A stretch of 64,000 nucleotides of DNA from the NCBI GenBank assembly GCA_963853835.1, contig OY970820.1, forward strand, positions 34,806,873 to 34,870,872, in the 5' to 3' direction. The notes beneath the pieces were generated by a model. That model was not told where the DNA came from, searched no databases, and worked only from the letters and a program-made list of their open reading frames with translations. Of this stretch, positions 59,811 to 64,000 are shown piece after piece. A program made the translations under genes and the position numbers. Source of the stretch: Calendula officinalis. Taxonomy: Eukaryota; Streptophyta; Magnoliopsida; Asterales; Asteraceae. The stretch's first letter is position 1, and every line of letters begins with the position of its first letter.

Positions 59811-60885
59811 AACATAAATAGCATTTAAAATAATGATAAATAATAATAATAATCAACTAACTCTGCATAACCATCGAATGTATCAGAAATGAAGATTACG
59901 TACGTTTTCAGAAGTCGATCAATCTCTTCCAGCTTTGCATGAAGATGGTTTTTGATTATTTTCGCGAAGCAAAAGCCTAAAAAATGGTATGTAGAGTTGC
60001 ATATTCTTAAAATGGCTGCTTGGGATTTATGTTGCTCTTATTGGGCCCATGACTTTGAATTAATTTGGTAAGTCAAATTGCATGTGTTAAAAGAAAACTT
60101 TGGCGGTATAAATCTTGCTAAAACATCTTATATTGACATATTGTGGTTAATTTGGACTGCCTTTGACCCATAAGTTGTCAAACTTTTAAAAGTATGGTCA
60201 AAGTCAAACCATATAAATTTCAACGTTCTACTTCCTAATGAGCACAAGTTCCACAATTTTTTGCGGTATTTTTCCATCTTTGTTTATCTCCAAATTCGGG
60301 TGTTACACAATAGTGTAGTATTTGCTGAAATTTTATAATTGTTTTTAGGGAAATGATAATGATAGCTTTTCTGACAATAAAATGTTCGAATATACATAAA
60401 AAATTGTACATTAAGTAATAAGTGTCTCCTGTACTCTTCTGAAAATACAAGTTAATAGTGCATAACTGCATATAATAATTTCTTAAAGATAACATTAAGT
60501 GCTGTCGTTAACAAAACTCTTGTTTTTAACAATATCATTCTCTTTTCTTTTTTTCTAGTGTGAGGCAAACATGATTTTAAGTTTCCTTCATGTTTTTGAA
60601 CAATGAAACAACTTGTCGAATGCATCGTGTTCTGGCCCGGAAACAATCATACAACTTTGCTTAGTTAATGTACGAAAAATGGAAATTAAATCAGTAAAGT
60701 ATACCTTACTAAACAATGTCTAAATCATTAGTCGACATATATGTTTCATTGTTGATTTATTTTTAAGAGGAAAGTTTGGTTTAAAAAGTATAATTAACAA
60801 AGGTTCACTGAAATATAATATTTAATCAATACTTGTATAAATATAAGGGTTTTTCTAAGTTCTAACATATGCCCTTACGCACATA
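59811..60885. other. Intergenic sequence
   Basis: On the minus strand at about 59975-59905 a short frame reads HLHAKLEEIDRLLKT before a GTACGT donor. It could be a gene relic but is too short to name. The rest shows nothing. Confidence 0.35.
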
Positions 60886-61311
60886 TCTTAATACTATATA
60901 AAGCATTTAGGCCTACTCCATTAGGCAAGTTTAAGGAGCTCCTTAAACTTGATTTTAAGGACCTTTCCACTTTTGTTAGTTAGTTCTCTACCTTAAAAAA
61001 AAATAAATCACAGCTAATAAGATTCGAACCCAAGACCTCTCCTAACTTATCACTATGTGTTAACCACTTGCTATACATTACACTTTGGTAACACCACCCA
61101 CACTTAATAACAAAAGTCTGTTACTCGAAAACCATTACCCAATAACATTAAATATACGACGCTGTAAATCATCAACTCTTACCAAAATCCACATTTCCGT
61201 TTAATTATTTATTTCTAGCAACAATTATTACCGTGTAAACGAACAACACTTGCTCGCCACGAAATATGGTTCCTAGGTACCCGCCGCCGCATTGCGCGGG
61301 TACCCTGCTAG
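60886..61311 (+). mobile_element. Short non-autonomous Helitron
   Basis: The 5' end TCTTAATACTATATAAAG follows an A (60885). Near the 3' end the stems GGTACCCGC (61276-61284) and GCGGGTACC (61296-61304) precede CTAG (61308-61311), which is followed by T. The A|T target and the absence of TIR or TSD fit a Helitron of 426 bp. It includes a tRNA-like B box GGGTTCGAATC (minus strand, about 61022-61032). Confidence 0.7.
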
Positions 61312-61373
61312 TTTAGAATAAAATATTAACAAATGTTGTGCTTAGGTTTTAAGTTACTAAACACTGACGTAAT

Positions 61374-61914
61374 TAGGGGTGAGCACAAAAAACGGGTAAC
61401 CGGAATTGGAACCGGAACCGCTTTGGAACCGTTGGTTCCGGTTCCTAAAATTATGGAACCGCCTTAAGAGGTTCCGGTTCCGGTTCTCAAAATTTAGGAA
61501 CCGGTAACCGGTGGATAACCGGAACCGGCGATTATTCGGTCTATTTTTGTTTAAATATTATATATATATGATAAATTTAATATCCAAATTTAAATATATG
61601 AGAATTTTGTGTAACCTTTAATGAGTTTAGTCATTAATTAGTCTAAATATAGTGTTCTAATGATAAAATATATAGACAATAATATGTTTAAGTGTTTGGG
61701 GTTTATATTATTCAAAGATTAGTTGATAAAATGACAAAAAATGATTAATATTTTTGTTTCGCATCTTATTTTAATTTTACGATTTTAGAAACAGGGTAAC
61801 CGGAACCGGCAACGAAACCGGAGGTTCCGGTTCCGGTTCCGAAAATTGAGGAACCGGTACAAGAGGTTCCGGTTCCGGTCGGAACCGGTGGGTAACCGGT
61901 TATGCTCACCCCTA
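61374..61914. mobile_element. hAT-like MITE with GGAACCGG repeats
   Basis: 541 bp. TIRs TAGGGGTGAGCA and TGCTCACCCCTA are exact. A perfect 8-bp TSD GACGTAAT flanks it (61366-61373 and 61915-61922). Both GC-rich ends are built from GGTTCCGG/CCGGAACC words; the middle is AT-rich. Confidence 0.92.
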
Positions 61915-61922
61915 GACGTAAT

Positions 61923-62493
61923 TACATACTTTGTGATAAGCATGTTTAAAATTTCCAAATTAACTCCTCTTCTTAAGAATTACAGAGTATATAGATTTAC
62001 ATTTACAGTTTGGTTTTTAATTTTTTTGGAAACGGCAAATGAAATAACGGAAGCCTACTCGCAATTTTTCAGCGAGCACCCCGAGTTCGAGCTCCACAAA
62101 GCGGGTAAACCCAGCCCCCAAAGGGATTTCCAGGGAAATTTCTCCATATGTGGTGTGAGGTGTGAGTAAAATTAAACTAATGAAACGCTTCCAAAGGGAT
62201 TCAAACTCACGAACTGCAACTCACATGGGTATAAATTCAGTGTCTCAGACCAACTAAACTGACCATCATTTGCTTGGTTTCTAATTAATTACCCAAATAG
62301 TGGTAGTCAAGAACATAAATATAAATTCTTTATTTTTTTCTCATTTAAGATTTGTCAATTATCGAATTTAATATGATGGTATTAAATACTCGTAATAGAT
62401 AAGCCCGAGGATATATACGTGGAAAGGGACGAAAGCAAACAAGCATGAACCTTGCTTTCTACACGGCCCCTCGCGTAACAGTGGACCCCAATA
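61923..62493. other. Intergenic sequence with possible SINE relics
   Basis: A B-box-like GAGTTCGAGCTCC at about 62087 (plus) and GAGTTTGAATCCC at about 62195-62207 (minus) suggest two old tRNA-derived SINE pieces. No TSD or tail confirms them. Confidence 0.35.
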
Positions 62494-62508
62494 TATTTAA
62501 AAGCCTTT

Positions 62509-62694
62509 TTTTTTTTTGAACGGCTAGTTAGTAAGTTAGTGGTTCGAGCCTAGACAGTGACATCCACAAGGGGCAGTATGCCTTCCCTCGAACCTTTCAC
62601 CTTTTTGTCCACGACGGGACTTGAACCCATGACCAATAGGTCATGGGCAACACCTTAAATCCTCCTTGGATACCACTAGGCTACAAGCCTTGGG
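62509..62694 (-). mobile_element. tRNA-derived SINE with intact pol III boxes and 15-bp TSD
   Basis: On the minus strand the A box TAGCCTAGTGG (62683-62673) fits TRGCNNAGTGG and the B box GGTTCAAGTC (62627-62618) fits GGTTCRANNC. The element ends in an A-rich tail (T run at about 62506-62517 on the plus strand). The 15-bp TSD TATTTAAAAGCCTTT is exact at 62494-62508 and 62695-62709. Body length is 186 bp. Confidence 0.88.
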
Positions 62695-62760
62695 TATTTA
62701 AAAGCCTTTAATCATATAGAATTCATTTGTGTACTATAATTTTTTATTTCTTATGTACTA

Positions 62761-63024
62761 CTCCCTCCGTCCCACAAAAAACTTCCCATTTGGCTTTTGC
62801 ACATGCTTTTAGGTAATAATTAGTGGTGGGGTAATTGATAATATTTTTGATTAAAATATAAGGTTAGATTGGAGAGAGAAAGATAGTTAGTGGATATTAG
62901 TGGTGGGGTTTTTAATAATAATAGTTTTTTATTGGGTGGAGCCCACCAAATATGGGAAATGGGAAGTTTTTTGTGGGACAAAAGTTTAGAGTGAAATGGG
63001 AAGTTTTTTGTGGGACGGAGGGAG
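62761..63024. mobile_element. Stowaway MITE (264 bp) with perfect 31-bp TIR
   Basis: TA flanks (62759-62760 and 63025-63026). The first 31 bases, starting CTCCCTCCGTCCCAC, are exactly the reverse complement of the last 31. Such intact TIRs suggest a recent insertion. Confidence 0.95.
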
Positions 63025-63151
63025 TATAACTTTTACTTTTTAAATCACATTGTATAATTTTTACAGCTTACTATACAATCATGTCAAATAACAGTTGTGG
63101 TAGATGAGTTAAAAGATATGGTATGAAAATCACTCCCTTTAATTATAATTA

Positions 63152-63403
63152 CTCTCTCCATCACATTAAAAAATTCTCATTTCTTTTGGGCACAAACTTT
63201 TAGGAGATAGTTAGTAGTGGGGTACTTGGTAATACTTTTGATTAAAATATAATATTAGATTTGAGAGAGAGTGTTTTATTGGTGGAATCGTTAGTAATAA
63301 TATTATTTTATTAAATGGGTCCCTCAAAATTAAAAAAATGAGAACTTTTTTATTGGATAAAATTTTAAATAAAATTAATAACTTTTTTGTGAGACAGAAG
63401 AAA
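63152..63403. mobile_element. Stowaway MITE, diverged relative of the one at 62761
   Basis: TA flanks (63150-63151 and 63404-63405). The left end CTCTCTCCATCACA and right end TGTGAGACAGAAGAAA are degraded inverted ends. Interior phrases (TTTTGATTAAAATATAA, GAGAGAG, TTAGTAATAATA) match its neighbour. Confidence 0.75.
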
Positions 63404-63405
63404 TA

Positions 63406-64000
63406 TTATATTACCTCACACTTTTCATATTTCAAAACAAGTAACACCCTTAAAAAAAATTCGTATTCACTAAAAAAAATATAACATATCCACTAGCTAA
63501 GTAGATATTAACTTTAATATAAGAAAAGGTATATTTATTCTCTCGCTTTTATTTTTAAAGATAATGACATTAGTGATTACTTTTTGTACTACTCAAGCGT
63601 CTACTTACTTGATCTATATATTTGTTAAAATGAAAGGATAATCTTAGAATAGAAAATTAGTGGATTATACATATTACCTTATCAGATGGTAGGAACATGA
63701 GTATAATAAAACAAGATTAATATCCACCTCATGCATGTTTCCCCTGACTCGAATGATATTTCCCTAAATAACCTTTGCCCATGCCACCCTACGATCGACC
63801 TTATATCTCCACCACCATCACTAATGAGAGCCCAATTTTGAGCTCTAAGGATCCCCAGATGTTTAAACCTTCATACCCTATAGGTGCAAGCACCGTTTCC
63901 CACTCTACACAAGCCATGATAATTTCTTGCTTATGATCAATCGTTACATATGGGTTTGGGTAACATTTGAATTTTGATAGCCAAAATAACGTTAGTTCTA
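63406..64000. other. Intergenic sequence at the right edge
   Basis: No ORF or repeat recognised. Confidence 0.5.

Noticed and set aside
61846..62169. 107-residue plus-strand frame
   Set aside because: It starts in the MITE end and runs through a SINE-like relic; no gene signature.

Overview
This is plant nuclear DNA: AT-rich, intron-bearing, with nested LTR retrotransposons, Stowaway- and hAT-type MITEs, Helitron-like ends and a tRNA-derived SINE. Element content points to a eudicot. The large Copia element, with its long C-terminal gag extension and extra ORF after pol, recalls families I associate with Asteraceae; that is from memory, not proven. No rRNA, tRNA, CRISPR, organelle or bacterial gene was seen.

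Layout. (1) 1-2075: first exon of a GT14 beta-glucuronosyltransferase-like gene on the minus strand, cut by the window edge, and its upstream region. (2) 2076-24796: a Ty3/gypsy Tat-lineage element on the minus strand with two LTRs, gag, pol with an extra RNase H-like segment, and an opposite-strand ORF downstream of pol. It holds two nested insertions. At 5732-9982 is a short non-autonomous LTR element (TSD ACAAA), which itself holds a solo LTR at 7279-8993 (TSD CTTTT). At 15322-23689 is a second Ty3/gypsy element on the plus strand (TSD CGTAC), of the same family as that solo LTR. (3) 24797-28499: host sequence with a hAT-like MITE and a small two-exon gene (26336-27284) of unknown function. 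(4) 28500-39629: an 11.1-kb Sirevirus-like Copia element (TSD TAAAG) with gag, pol and a long third ORF. (5) 39710-48453: two degraded host gene pieces on the minus strand, a WD40/AMBRA1-like pseudogene with seven recognisable exons and a cysteinyl-tRNA synthetase first-exon fragment. A head-to-tail pair of Helitron-like elements sits in one intron, with a solo LTR nearby. (6) 48964-53494: MITEs and a Helitron 3' end, no gene. (7) 54127-59805: a decayed Copia element (TSD TCCGG) interrupted by a hAT-like MITE with a perfect 8-bp TSD. (8) 59806-64000: a short Helitron, a hAT-like MITE, a SINE with a 15-bp TSD, and two Stowaway MITEs.

The autonomous elements all carry stops or frameshifts, so none looks able to move unaided. 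By eye the Tat LTRs differ at about 3% of sites, the nested gypsy LTRs at about 1-2%, and the Sirevirus-like LTRs at about 1%. That agrees with the nesting order. The window is mainly a record of transposition, with one clear gene exon (GT14), one probable small gene and two host pseudogenes.
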